DNA from: Thermoanaerobacteraceae bacterium
GTDB taxonomy: Bacteria; Bacillota; Thermoanaerobacteria; Thermoanaerobacterales; UBA4877
Direction: 5' to 3'
Length of the DNA stretch: 51,821 bases
Assembly (NCBI GenBank): GCA_030016635.1
Contig: JASEJQ010000008.1
Coordinates: 1-51,821 of the forward strand
Of the stretch, positions 17,507-27,395 are shown one piece after another. Numbering within the stretch: the stretch's first letter is position 1; every line of letters begins with the position of its first letter. The notes beneath the pieces are model-generated. The model was not told where the DNA came from. It saw nothing but the letters and a program-made list of their open reading frames with translations, and searched no databases. The position numbers and the translations under genes are program-made.

Positions 17507-17893
17507 TCACTCACTCTCCTTGACAAAGGCCTCATATTCAGAAGCACTCATGAGGTCTGATGTCTCCTCAGGGTCAGTCATCTCCACCACAATCATCCAG
17601 CCTTTTCCATAGGGGTCCTCATTTACCAGCTCAGGAGCCCCATCCAGATCTTCGTTTATCTCCACCACCCTGCCGCTTACGGGTATATACATATCGGAGA
17701 CGGACTTTACTGACTCCACTACCCCGAAGTTATCCCCCGCCTTAAACTCTTCTCCCACCGACGGCAGTTCTACAAAGACCACATCGCCCAGCTCCTCCTG
17801 AGCATAGTCGGTGATGCCTATGATGCCCCTGTTGCCCTCAACCCTCAGCCACTCATGGTCCTCAGAATATAAAAGATCGTCTGGAAAATTCAT
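17507..17893 (-). CDS. gcvH: Glycine cleavage system H protein
   Basis: The 128-aa lipoyl carrier shuttles the aminomethyl intermediate from P to T protein. The lipoyl lysine is K63 in VVESVKSVSD, in the usual hairpin. EDHEWLRVEG at the start is typical. AGGAGG precedes ATG. It is the evident substrate of the downstream LipM and LipS-like enzymes. The intergenic space to gcvT holds repeat copy B, so the cluster is interrupted there; no separate promoter for gcvH was recognised. Confidence 0.97.
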   Translation of the reverse strand: MNFPDDLLYSEDHEWLRVEGNRGIIGITDYAQEELGDVVFVELPSVGEEFKAGDNFGVVESVKSVSDMYIPVSGRVVEINEDLDGAPELVNEDPYGKGWMIVVEMTDPEETSDLMSASEYEAFVKESE

Positions 17894-17941
17894 ATCCTAT
17901 TCCTCCTAATTATTTATAGTTTAATTAAAATCAGATATATG

Positions 17942-18147
17942 CATGTCAATAACATCTCGGCACCTGATCGCTCTTCCTGATACTCTACAATTCGTGTTTA
18001 CACTTCGCCGGGTGCACCTTCATTCGGCGCCACAAGCCTTAAGCGTCGGCTCAGCAGGCGTCCATGCCAGATGCCCCGGCTGCATTTGTCTCTCATTAAG
18101 AGTATCATGGACTCGCTTTAAGGCTGCCTTTGGATGTTATATGCCAC
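17942..18147 (+). repeat. Dispersed structured repeat, copy B
   Basis: Arms TAACATC (17950-17956) and GATGTTA (18133-18139) bound this copy. Inside them a second stem GATACTC/GAGTATC, then TTCGCCGGGTGCACC, ATTCGGCG, AGCAGGCG, CCCCGGCTGC and ACTCGCTTTAAGGCTGCC align with copies A, C and D. It lies inside the glycine-cleavage operon, between gcvT and gcvH, in antisense orientation relative to the other plus-oriented copies' neighbours. It might affect how much message reaches gcvH. Confidence 0.78.
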
Positions 18148-18203
18148 GCTTTGTAAATAATTGCGGTTAAATTGTGTGCATAGAATAACATCCAGCCCTG
18201 TTG

Positions 18204-19310
18204 CTATACCTGCCTTTTATAGAAGGGTGTCTTTACCACCACAGCCCTGTTGGCCTTGCCTCTTATCATTATAGAGAGTTCCTCACCCGCCTTAGCAAGC
18301 CCCGGCTTTACATAGGCCAGGCCGATGTTCTTTTCCAAGGTGGGAGAGTGTGTCCCTGTTGTCACATAGCCTACCTTCTCTCCATCCCTGTATACCTCAT
18401 AGTCCTTCCTGGGTATACCCTTATCCACCATCTCAAAGCCCACCAGCTTCTTCTTTAGGCCCTCCTCCTTTTCCTTTAAGAGTGCATCCTTTCCTATAAA
18501 GTCCTTGTCAAAGGATACAGCAAAAGACAAGCCAGCCTCCAGCGGCGTGGTGTTTTCATCCAGCTCATGTCCATATAGAGGCATTCTTGCTTCAAAGCGC
18601 AGGGTATCCCTGGCCCCAAGGCCGCACGGCAGTATATCATACTCCTTCCCTGCCTCCATTATCGCCTCCCATAGCTCCCCTGCTTTATCAGGGGCCATAT
18701 AGACCTCAAAACCATCCTCCCCGGTGTATCCCGTACGGGATATCAGCACCTTTATGCCGGATATCCCTATATCCTCTTTAAACCCATAGTAAGGTATGCT
18801 CTTAAGGTCAAAATCCGTTAGTTTCTGCAGAGTGGCCTCCGCCTTTGGCCCCTGCACTGCCACCTCGCCATACATCGATGAAATATTATCCATTTCCACC
18901 TCAAAACCTTGAGCATGTTCTTTAATCCAGTTAAAATCCTTCTCCGTGTTGGAAGCATTAACCACAAGTAGGTAATCGTTTTCTCCAATCTGGTAAACCA
19001 GAAGGTCGTCCACTGTGCCTCCACTCTCATAAAGCATAAGCGAATAGACTATCTTGCCGGGCTCAAGTTTACCCATATTGTTGGTCAGTACATACTGCAA
19101 GAAGTCAAAAGCATCCCTGCCCTTGACACTTATCTCGCCCATGTGAGACACGTCAAAAATGCCAACCCTCTCTCTTACGGCCCTATGCTCTTCCAGTATG
19201 CTCGAATACTGTACCGGCATCGCCCAACCACCAAACTCAACTATCTTTGCCCCCAGTTTATTATGCAGCTCAAAGAGCGGTGTCTTTTTTAACCCATCCA
19301 GTTCGTTCAA
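18204..19310 (-). CDS. gcvT: Aminomethyltransferase (glycine cleavage T protein)
   Basis: It transfers the methylene group from aminomethyl-GcvH to tetrahydrofolate and releases ammonia. At 368 aa it is normal length. It begins with TTG behind GGGGGTGA, giving NELDGLKKTPLFELH; the conserved TPL and EFGGWAMPVQY segments follow. VFDVSHMGE-like (IFDVSHMGEI) and SRTGYTGEDGFEVY folate-site motifs are intact. It is the first gene of the cluster. No glycine riboswitch was recognised in the 170 bp upstream, although a long imperfect hairpin (AACAGGATTTTATTTCGACA against its partner) is there. Confidence 0.97.
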   Translation of the reverse strand: MNELDGLKKTPLFELHNKLGAKIVEFGGWAMPVQYSSILEEHRAVRERVGIFDVSHMGEISVKGRDAFDFLQYVLTNNMGKLEPGKIVYSLMLYESGGTVDDLLVYQIGENDYLLVVNASNTEKDFNWIKEHAQGFEVEMDNISSMYGEVAVQGPKAEATLQKLTDFDLKSIPYYGFKEDIGISGIKVLISRTGYTGEDGFEVYMAPDKAGELWEAIMEAGKEYDILPCGLGARDTLRFEARMPLYGHELDENTTPLEAGLSFAVSFDKDFIGKDALLKEKEEGLKKKLVGFEMVDKGIPRKDYEVYRDGEKVGYVTTGTHSPTLEKNIGLAYVKPGLAKAGEELSIMIRGKANRAVVVKTPFYKRQV

Positions 19311-19480
19311 TCTATCACCCCCATTATATATAACAGGATTTTATTTCGACATGAGCGGGTTAATATCCTGCTATATTTTTTTAAATAATCTAAAATACTT
19401 TTTTATCAAACTATGTTTGTTATTTAACTATTTATCTCCAAATCATTACTTGATTTTAGTGTACAAAGCAGTATTCCACG

Positions 19481-19683
19481 AATGATAGCAACATCTATGC
19501 ACCTGATCGCTCGTCTTGATACTCTAATAATTCGTGGCTGCGTTCCGCCGGGTGCGCCTCCATTCGGCGTCCATGCCTCAAAGTCGGCCTCTTAAGTCCA
19601 TGCCAAATGCCCCGGCTGCACTTGCCCCTCATTCAGAGTATCATAGACTCACTCTAAGGTTGCATTTGATGCTCACTATCATC
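19481..19683 (+). repeat. Dispersed structured repeat, copy C
   Basis: This copy lies upstream of gcvT. Its core matches the others (CACCTGATCGCTCGTCTTGA, TTCCGCCGGGTGCGCCTC, ATTCGGCGTCCATGCC, GAGTATCATAGACTC). The outer arms differ: ATGATAG (19482-19488) faces CTATCAT (19676-19682), so the pairing is kept with new bases. A further 3' tail to about 19711, ending GGGTTCTTACATAC, is shared with the fragments at 40-86 and 33395-33442. Confidence 0.75.
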
Positions 19684-19711
19684 CTCCATAAGGGTTCTTA
19701 CATACCAATCA

Positions 19712-20602
19712 TTACTTACGATAAAAATAAAGCTTGCCATCTTGGACATCGCATGCTATCTCTTCCTTATCCAAAAGGTATGAAACAAAAGCCTTTATAC
19801 CAGCCATGCAGGTATAGTAGCGCATTAGGTCGATATTTATGTCCTTAAGAATGAATACCTCACTGGCCAGGCCTTCCATTGTCTTAGGCTGGTCTAAAAG
19901 CTCAATTATTATCCCAATATACTCATCTAAGTTTTCCCTGTTTAGCCTTACAAGAGGTTTGATATCCTCAAAAACCCTGTCTGCATGCCCCAACACAAAA
20001 AAGTCAGCTTCTATGTTCTCCAGCAGCTCAAGTGTCTTAAGCTCGGCCTCTACATCATAGAGAAACGGCACGTAAATATCTAGCCTCTTCTCATCAAACA
20101 GTGCATCTCCTATATATGCCACCTTGTCATCGGTTACAATACCTATCTGCCCTATGGTATGTCCCCTGAGAGGCAAAACATTAAACCTCTTATCGTCAAT
20201 CTCAACCTCCCCGGGCAAAAGTTCCCAGTCTACATTAAATTCTTTGGCGTAGAACATTTCATCCTTCATCTTTCTGTATGGATTTGCCCCGTATAGTGAA
20301 TAGCTCTCCAGTTCATTGACTTTCATAAATACAGACTCCATCGGCGAAACAAAAAAAGATAGGCCGGGATACAGTTCCTTAAGCACTCGGTTTCCCCCAT
20401 AGTGGTCTGTATGTGCATGGGTATTAACCATATATTTAGGCTTTAACCCGCTACCTTCGAGTACCTCAGATATCCTCCTGCCTGCTGTATTGTTTATACC
20501 GGAGTCCACAAGCAGGCAGTAGCCATTTTTATATGTGTATACACCCACGTTGGTATTCCCGGGTATATAACTACTGTGTCCGTTTATCTTTATTATATCC
20601 AA
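19712..20602 (-). CDS. MBL-fold metallo-hydrolase
   Basis: A 296-aa metallo-beta-lactamase-fold hydrolase of the glyoxalase II-like branch. NTHAHTDHYGG is the HxHxDH metal motif; RGHTIGQIGI, YIGDALFDEK and FVLGHAD supply the other ligands. TTG at 20602 has a proper distance from AGGAG, whereas the in-frame GTG at 20611 is one base from it. The C-terminal 80 residues look like a winged-helix-type extension (LASEVFILKDINIDLMRYY), seen in some family members. The substrate is unknown. It is transcribed alone, towards repeat copy C. Confidence 0.82.
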   Translation of the reverse strand: MDIIKINGHSSYIPGNTNVGVYTYKNGYCLLVDSGINNTAGRRISEVLEGSGLKPKYMVNTHAHTDHYGGNRVLKELYPGLSFFVSPMESVFMKVNELESYSLYGANPYRKMKDEMFYAKEFNVDWELLPGEVEIDDKRFNVLPLRGHTIGQIGIVTDDKVAYIGDALFDEKRLDIYVPFLYDVEAELKTLELLENIEADFFVLGHADRVFEDIKPLVRLNRENLDEYIGIIIELLDQPKTMEGLASEVFILKDINIDLMRYYTCMAGIKAFVSYLLDKEEIACDVQDGKLYFYRK

Positions 20603-20710
20603 GTAGACCACACTCCTAAGATTTCTTTTCTAAATACCATATTAAAATTGTCTCTTTATTTTTATCTTTGTATTTTAGTTTTTTTTTGGAAGTTTTATTC
20701 CTTTCCTATA

Positions 20711-22039
<1,329 letters not shown>

Positions 22040-22080
22040 CGAACCTTAATATTTCACTCCATAAATCAATTAATTACATG

Positions 22081-22215
22081 GTAATAACATCCTATACCTG
22101 AGTACTTTATATGCATGACAATCATTCATCATTTTGATATATAAAGTCCATATCGACATGCCAGCAACATCCATGCACCTTTAGTTCTTACAGCAGACTC
22201 ACCCATACTTATATG
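22081..22215 (+). repeat. Degenerate copies of the dispersed repeat
   Basis: GGTAATAACATCC at 22080 resembles the 5' arm of copies B and D. ACTTTATAT and ATATAAAGT (around 22103-22151) form a new inner stem. A second start-like block, CATGCCAGCAACATCCATGCACC, follows, and TAGTTCTTACA ends the stretch. It looks like two nested or decayed copies beside the IS30 element. Confidence 0.45.
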
Positions 22216-22229
22216 TTAATAATAGAAGA

Positions 22230-22259
22230 AAAATAAAAAGGTACTCAAAAAGAGTACCT
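22230..22259 (-). terminator. Terminator of the alaS-ireB-ruvX-DUF1292 cluster
   Basis: AGGTACTC and GAGTACCT arms with an A/T loop, followed on the minus strand by TTTTTATTTTT. It touches the stop of the DUF1292 gene. Confidence 0.9.
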
Positions 22260-22608
22260 AATCTTCATCATCAAAATCGTCTAAATCATCCAAATCGTCT
22301 TCATCAAATTCCTCATCATCTTCATCATCAAAAACCTCATCGTCATAGTCTTCATCGTCGTATTCATCCATTAATTCATTATACGCTTCTACCACTGTAT
22401 CAAATTCCTCGTCGTCCTCTACCCCTACAAATATGTCCTCACCATTGTTATCCTTCTCGACTCTAAGTATATAGCCATCTTCTGAATCTTCCTCTTCTAT
22501 TGGTCTTACCACAACATAATCCTTGTCTTCTACTGTTAATGACGCAATCAGCTCGAACTCCTGCTCCTCGCCGTTTTCATCATACAGAACTATGGTCTCA
22601 TCATCCAT
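22258..22608 (-). CDS. DUF1292 family protein (YrzB-like)
   Basis: A 116-aa small acidic protein. The conserved DUF1292 part (MDDETIVLYDENGEEQEFEL, then DKDYVVVRPIEEE and DGYILRVEKD) fills the first 75 residues; the rest is an Asp/Glu-rich tail (EDDEEFDEDDLDDLDDFDDE). Function is unknown in the family, which is nearly always encoded after ruvX, as here. The start at 22608 has GAGGTG seven bases ahead; an upstream start would add an AT-rich, unrelated leader of 27 codons. Confidence 0.88.
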   Translation of the reverse strand: MDDETIVLYDENGEEQEFELIASLTVEDKDYVVVRPIEEEDSEDGYILRVEKDNNGEDIFVGVEDDEEFDTVVEAYNELMDEYDDEDYDDEVFDDEDDEEFDEDDLDDLDDFDDED

Positions 22609-22692
22609 TGGTTTACACCTCACTCTTATTAAGATATTGTTATTGTATAATACATAGTAATATATGTCAATATTGAAATTTATATTCAAATT

Positions 22693-23103
22693 TCATCGCT
22701 GGCTTTCAAGATAACCCTGCAATATAATCGATGCAGCTACACTGTCTATTACCCTTTTTCTCTTTTTTCTGCTGAGATCCGCCTCCAGAAGAACCTTTTC
22801 TGCAGCTACAGTAGTAAGCCTCTCATCCCAGAGGACCACCTCTAAGCCTGTGACCTCTTTTAACGAGTTCGCAAATTGCATAATCTTTTCAGACTGAGGC
22901 CCAAGACTTCCATTCATATTCCTGGGTAGGCCAATCACAATTTTCTCTATCTGATATTCAGTAATAACTTCTTTTACTGCCTCTATGTCTTTCTTTATCC
23001 CAATCCTGTTAAGTGTTTTCACCGGCTGCGAAAAAAGACCGGTTGGATCACTTACAGCCAGGCCTATGGTCTTATCTCCCAGGTCAATGCCAAGTATCCT
23101 CAA
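22693..23103 (-). CDS. ruvX: Holliday junction resolvase-like RuvX (YqgF)
   Basis: A 136-aa RNase H-fold nuclease with roles suggested in Holliday junction resolution and pre-16S rRNA processing. The TTG at 23103 gives the family's RILGIDLGDKTIG start and lies seven bases after AAGGTGG; a GTG two codons earlier is too close. The acidic residues D in GIDLGDKT and DERLTT, and D in VIDSVAA, form the active site. It overlaps no gene but starts three bases beyond the stop of the aldo/keto reductase, so it is co-translated with it. Confidence 0.94.
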   Translation of the reverse strand: MRILGIDLGDKTIGLAVSDPTGLFSQPVKTLNRIGIKKDIEAVKEVITEYQIEKIVIGLPRNMNGSLGPQSEKIMQFANSLKEVTGLEVVLWDERLTTVAAEKVLLEADLSRKKRKRVIDSVAASIILQGYLESQR

Positions 23104-23105
23104 GA

Positions 23106-24056
23106 TCACACCACCTTAATATAGAAATGGGGACATGTGCCTACACAATAGCTGCACAGATTACACTTTTCCATATCAACCACTACAGAATCGCCTTCTA
23201 TCCTTAAGGCATTCTGGACACATCTATCGATACATGCACCACACATGTCACACCACTCCTCAATGACCAGTTTCCTTACCTTTTTATTAAGTCGTGCAGC
23301 GACATCATCTGGTACATCTCTGCCCGATACCATATACACATCTGCTATGACTTCATCCTCTGACTGCATGCCAATAGCAATAGAACTAATCTCGTCAATA
23401 GAGTTGACAAAATCAATGGAAGGCCTGGCCTGGCCAATGAGATGTCCACCGCCAAGTGCCTTCATGGCATATATACCCTTGCCGAACTCGTGTGCCCTCC
23501 GTATGGCATAAAGCATATCCTCCCTGCTGCCACCCAGTATACCTATTCCACCCATATTTATTATTGGGTGAATTACCTCTATTTCATTCATAGTGGCTGC
23601 TGCTTTCACTGCATCCACAGTATGGGTTGAAATACCAAATGCCCTGATATATCCCTTATCCTTCGCTCTCATGAAATACTCAATGGCCTCGGCATGGCCT
23701 CTTAAGGTATATATGCTCTCCTGCTCATGAAGCAAAAAAATATCTATATAATCTCTATTTAGTGCCTTCAAAGCTTCTACAAGGCTTTTTTCAGCCATTT
23801 CAGCAGTATATGCGTAGCACTTTGTAGCTATTACCACGTCAGCAGGGCGATAGCTTTTAAGAAACTCTGCTATCACATCATAGTTTTCATATATCTCAGC
23901 CGTATCTATAAAGTTTACACCATAATCAAAGGCACAAGACAGCACCTTCACAGCCTTCTCCTTAGTGATATTAGACTGCAAAGGGCTGATGGAAAGAGAA
24001 CCGAAGCAAACCTTCGATACCCTTATCCCTGTATTGCCAAGAAGATTATATATCAT
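23106..24056 (-). CDS. Aldo/keto reductase with C-terminal 2[4Fe-4S] ferredoxin domain
   Basis: The 316-aa protein has an AKR TIM barrel (DTAEIYENYD, ATKCYAY, FLLHEQES, AFGISTH) to about residue 265. It then has two cluster motifs, CDMCGACIDRC and CNLCSYCVGTCP. Such fusions occur in anaerobes and suggest electron transfer between ferredoxin-type clusters and an NAD(P)H-dependent carbonyl reduction; the substrate is unknown. It sits between ireB and ruvX, which are usually adjacent. The spacing is zero on one side and two bases on the other, so it is embedded in the operon. Confidence 0.9.
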   Translation of the reverse strand: MIYNLLGNTGIRVSKVCFGSLSISPLQSNITKEKAVKVLSCAFDYGVNFIDTAEIYENYDVIAEFLKSYRPADVVIATKCYAYTAEMAEKSLVEALKALNRDYIDIFLLHEQESIYTLRGHAEAIEYFMRAKDKGYIRAFGISTHTVDAVKAAATMNEIEVIHPIINMGGIGILGGSREDMLYAIRRAHEFGKGIYAMKALGGGHLIGQARPSIDFVNSIDEISSIAIGMQSEDEVIADVYMVSGRDVPDDVAARLNKKVRKLVIEEWCDMCGACIDRCVQNALRIEGDSVVVDMEKCNLCSYCVGTCPHFYIKVV

Positions 24057-24314
24057 TTAGTCCCTCACCTGAAGATAATATTTTACAAGTTCCTCTACAA
24101 GTTCATCCCGTTCCAGCTTTTTTATTAGACCTCTGGCGTTTTTATAACTTGTAATATATGTAGGGTCTCCCGACAGAAGGTAACCTACAATCTGGTTTAC
24201 AGGGTTATACCCCTTTTCTTTTAATGCATTGTATACTTCTTTTAATATCTCCCTAGCCTGATCGGCTTTCATTTTATCTATACTGTATTTCATGGTGTCC
24301 TGATTATCCGTCAT
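24057..24314 (-). CDS. ireB: IreB family regulatory phosphoprotein (UPF0297)
   Basis: An 85-aa all-helical protein. Family members in Gram-positive bacteria (IreB, YrzL) are phosphorylated near the N-terminus by the PASTA kinase and affect cephalosporin tolerance; threonines at 2 and 7 ([11 protein letters not shown]) are candidates here. Core motifs are [19 protein letters not shown] and [17 protein letters not shown]. The start at 24314 has GGAGGTG eight bases ahead and gives the family's length. It lies between alaS and the rest of the cluster, as in Bacillus and Clostridium. Confidence 0.92.
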   Translation of the reverse strand: MTDNQDTMKYSIDKMKADQAREILKEVYNALKEKGYNPVNQIVGYLLSGDPTYITSYKNARGLIKKLERDELVEELVKYYLQVRD

Positions 24315-24383
24315 ATATAAGCACCTCCAATCTCTTATCATTTTATCATATTTTGGCAATAAGTGATAGTAATTATAAAATTA

Positions 24384-24427
24384 AAAAGTTAAAATAGAGA
24401 GGGTTATTCCCTCTCTATTTTAACTTT
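24384..24427 (-). terminator. Terminator behind alaS
   Basis: A long stem of AGTTAAAATAGAGAGGG with its complement overlaps the last codons of alaS, followed on the minus strand by TTTTTAATTTT. It would partly separate alaS from ireB. Confidence 0.88.
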
Positions 24428-27048
24428 TCTTCAATATATCTCCGGCACACGTCGAAGGCTTCTTCTATTTTAGACCTGTCCTTGCCACCGCCCTGGGCCA
24501 TATCGGGTCTTCCTCCTCCGCTCCCATTTAAGATGGCGGATACCTCTTTTATAATATCTCCAGCCTTTATACCTTTATCTATAATATCCTGTGTAACACT
24601 TGCCACGAGGTTTACCTTATCATCCTCTATGCCGGCTAATAGTATGACACCCGACTTTAATCTTGTTTTCAACATGTCATTTAAATCCCGGAGGTCTTTA
24701 TTTGTATAGGCATCAAGCTTGAGTGTCAAAAGTTTTACTCCATAAACATCAACTGACCTCTTAATGTATTCCTCAGCAGATATGCTCATCAGCTTTTGCT
24801 TTAATGCTTCTATCTCTCTATCCTTATCTTTTAGCAAATTTACCATTTCGTTTACCTTGTTTTCTACATCACTCTCTCTGATCTTAAGAAAATTTGCAAT
24901 GCTTGATACTATATTTTTATACTCGCTTAAATACGCATATGCTCTTGGCCCTGTATATGCCTCAATCCTTCTCAGGCCAGCACCTATTGCGCCTTCAGAA
25001 ACTATCTTGAATATACCTACCTCAGATGTATTCTTAAGATGTGTGCCACCGCAAAGTTCCTTGCTGTAGTCTCCCGCTTTAACCAGTCTTACCACATCAC
25101 CATATTTTTCAGAGAAAAGAGCCATGGCACCCATCTTCTGTGCCTCTTCCAAGGTAGTTTCCTCAACAGCCACTGGAAGAGCCTCATATATCTTTTCATT
25201 CACCTTTTTCTCTATCTCCTCGAGCTGTTCATAAGTCAAACCCTGGTAATGAGAAAAATCAAATCTCAGGTACTCAGAAGTCACAAGAGAGCCAGACTGA
25301 TGTACGTGTTCACCCAGCACCTCTCTTAAAGCCTTATGGAGAAGGTGAGTAGCAGTATGGTTTCGTGCCGTATTCATCCTGAGGCTTTTATCCACCTCAG
25401 CACCTACCATATCACCAACACTTACCATACCCCTCTTTATCTTCCCTATATGGATATATTTATTTAATGCCTTCTTGCAATCTGAGATAACTATCTCTAC
25501 ATTGTTGTTGTATAATACACCTCTGTCTCCTACCTGCCCGCCGCTCTCAGCATAAAACGGGGTTACATCCAGCAGCACCCCTACCTCTTCTCCGTCTGAA
25601 GCGCTTGAAACCAGTTCCCTATCCTTAATTATAGCAAGCACACGTCCTTCGGCTTTTAATGTCTCATATCCAACAAATTTCGTATTATAGAGCTTTAATT
25701 CTTCCATGAGGGCATCGTTGGCCCAAAGTGAACTATCCTCAATCTTATTTGCCCTGGCCCTCTCTCTCTGGATGTTCATTTCTCTGTTGAAGCCTTCCTC
25801 ATCTACCTCTATACCCTGTTCCTCCAGTATCTCTTTTGTAAGGTCAAGTGGAAATCCATAGGTGTCATATAATTTAAAGGCATCCACTCCCGATAAAGTT
25901 TTTTTACCTTCTTCTTTCAGCCTATCTATATATAGCTGCAGTTTGCTGATACCCTGGTCTACGGTCTCGTTAAACCTTTCTTCCTCAAGTCTTACAACCT
26001 CCTTAATATATCCAAGCCTAACCGTCAGCTCAGGATATACACCTCTATAGGTCTCAGCTACGCTGTCAACAAGTTTGTAAAGGAAAGGGTCATTCAGTCC
26101 CAGGAGTTTACCGTGTCTTGCAGCTCTCCTTAAAATTCTCCTTAATACATAGCCCCTACCCTCATTGGATGGCAGTATTCCATCACCTATCATAAACGTT
26201 ATGCCCCTTATATGGTCTGTAATCACCCTGATACTGACATCCTTTTTGGGGTCTTCATTGTATTTAGTACCACTGACCTTTAGTACACTATCCATTATTC
26301 TCTTAACCACATCGACCTCAAAGATGTTATCCACACCCTGCATAATAGCTGCAATCCTCTCAAGCCCCATACCGGTATCTATATTTGGATGAGCCAGTCT
26401 GTTATAATTGCCTGCTTCATCCTTATCAAACTGCGTAAAGACAAGGTTCCAGAACTCCATAAACCTGTCGCAGTCACAACCCGGCGCACAGTCGGGCTTA
26501 CCGCAGCCTTTTTCTTCTCCTCTGTCGAAATACAGTTCAGAGCACGGACCACATGGGCCAAGCCCTATCTCCCAGAAATTGTCCTCCTTGCCCATCCTAA
26601 CTATTCTTTCTGCAGGAACACCAACTACCTTATTCCATATCTCAAATGCCTCATCATCATCCTCATATATAGTCACCCAGAGTTTGTCTTCAGGAAGTTT
26701 AAGCCACTCTGTAGCAAATTCCCATGCCCACGGTATGGCGCTCTCTTTAAAATAATCCCCAAAAGAGAAATTCCCCAACATCTCAAAAAATGTAGCGTGT
26801 CTGGCTGTCTTACCTACTCTTTCGATATCCGGCGTCCTGATACACTTCTGGCATGTGGTCACCCTTTTCCGAGGTGGTATTTCCTTACCGGTAAAATAGG
26901 GCTTCAGTGGGGCCATACCTGAATTTATCAGGAGAAGGCTTTTATCATTATGAGGTATAAGAGGAAAACTCTTTAGCCTGAGATGCTCTTTGCTCTCAAA
27001 AAAACTTAAAAACTTTTCCCTTATTTCGTCCATTGACATCCATTCCAT
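24415..27048 (-). CDS. alaS: Alanyl-tRNA synthetase
   Basis: The 877-aa class II synthetase charges tRNA-Ala. The catalytic core begins with [33 protein letters not shown] marks the zinc-binding editing domain, with CGGTH completing it; the C-terminal coiled coil and DHHA1-type end ([15 protein letters not shown]) are complete. The ATG at 27048 lies seven bases after AGGAGG. Expression is controlled by the T-box leader just upstream, responding to uncharged tRNA-Ala. Confidence 0.98.
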   Translation of the reverse strand: MEWMSMDEIREKFLSFFESKEHLRLKSFPLIPHNDKSLLLINSGMAPLKPYFTGKEIPPRKRVTTCQKCIRTPDIERVGKTARHATFFEMLGNFSFGDYFKESAIPWAWEFATEWLKLPEDKLWVTIYEDDDEAFEIWNKVVGVPAERIVRMGKEDNFWEIGLGPCGPCSELYFDRGEEKGCGKPDCAPGCDCDRFMEFWNLVFTQFDKDEAGNYNRLAHPNIDTGMGLERIAAIMQGVDNIFEVDVVKRIMDSVLKVSGTKYNEDPKKDVSIRVITDHIRGITFMIGDGILPSNEGRGYVLRRILRRAARHGKLLGLNDPFLYKLVDSVAETYRGVYPELTVRLGYIKEVVRLEEERFNETVDQGISKLQLYIDRLKEEGKKTLSGVDAFKLYDTYGFPLDLTKEILEEQGIEVDEEGFNREMNIQRERARANKIEDSSLWANDALMEELKLYNTKFVGYETLKAEGRVLAIIKDRELVSSASDGEEVGVLLDVTPFYAESGGQVGDRGVLYNNNVEIVISDCKKALNKYIHIGKIKRGMVSVGDMVGAEVDKSLRMNTARNHTATHLLHKALREVLGEHVHQSGSLVTSEYLRFDFSHYQGLTYEQLEEIEKKVNEKIYEALPVAVEETTLEEAQKMGAMALFSEKYGDVVRLVKAGDYSKELCGGTHLKNTSEVGIFKIVSEGAIGAGLRRIEAYTGPRAYAYLSEYKNIVSSIANFLKIRESDVENKVNEMVNLLKDKDREIEALKQKLMSISAEEYIKRSVDVYGVKLLTLKLDAYTNKDLRDLNDMLKTRLKSGVILLAGIEDDKVNLVASVTQDIIDKGIKAGDIIKEVSAILNGSGGGRPDMAQGGGKDRSKIEEAFDVCRRYIEEKLK

Positions 27049-27075
27049 TCTCTATTCCTCCTTTTTGTATAATAT

Positions 27076-27306
27076 AAAAAAGCCCCTAAAACACAATGTT
27101 TTAGGGGCGAGGGTTCCCGTGGTACCACCCTATTTGCCATACGGCCTCTTATCTGTTAACGGATAATCCCGGCACCGGTTACTATAATTTCCCCGGTGCA
27201 GCTCAGAGACGGCGTTCGATAGGTATGCCGGAAACTTTCACCAACCGCTTCCTCTCTAAAGGTCATAGAGCTATCTACTCTTTCTCTTCATAGCTTTTAG
27301 TAGTGA
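27076..27306 (-). ncRNA. T-box leader of alaS
   Basis: The conserved antiterminator bulge sequence AGGGTGGTACCACGGG is present (RNA sense), followed by terminator GCCCCTAAAAC/GTTTTAGGGGC and a U-run. Upstream are an AGTA-type loop (AAGAGTAGATAG), the distal GGTTGGTGAAAG loop, and the specifier strand GAACGCCG flanked by helices GATAG/CTATC and AGAGA/TCTCT. The codon GCC (plus-strand 27211-27213) reads alanine. Uncharged tRNA-Ala would stabilise the antiterminator and let alaS be transcribed. Confidence 0.93.
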
Positions 27307-27311
27307 TTTCA

Positions 27312-27340
27312 ATTATACAAAATATATCGAAATCTGTCAA
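27312..27340 (-). promoter_or_regulatory. Promoter of the alaS T-box
   Basis: TTGACA (27340-27335), a 17-bp spacer and TATAAT (27317-27312), a perfect consensus sigma-A promoter. Confidence 0.92.
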
Positions 27341-27395
27341 TGCAATTTTTAGTTCTTTTTCTATTAAGGCAATTTCTATATAGCGATGTTACTAA

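Noticed and set aside
19311-19480. Glycine riboswitch upstream of gcvT
   Set aside because: I looked for the conserved glycine aptamer cores and saw none; only an imperfect hairpin is present.
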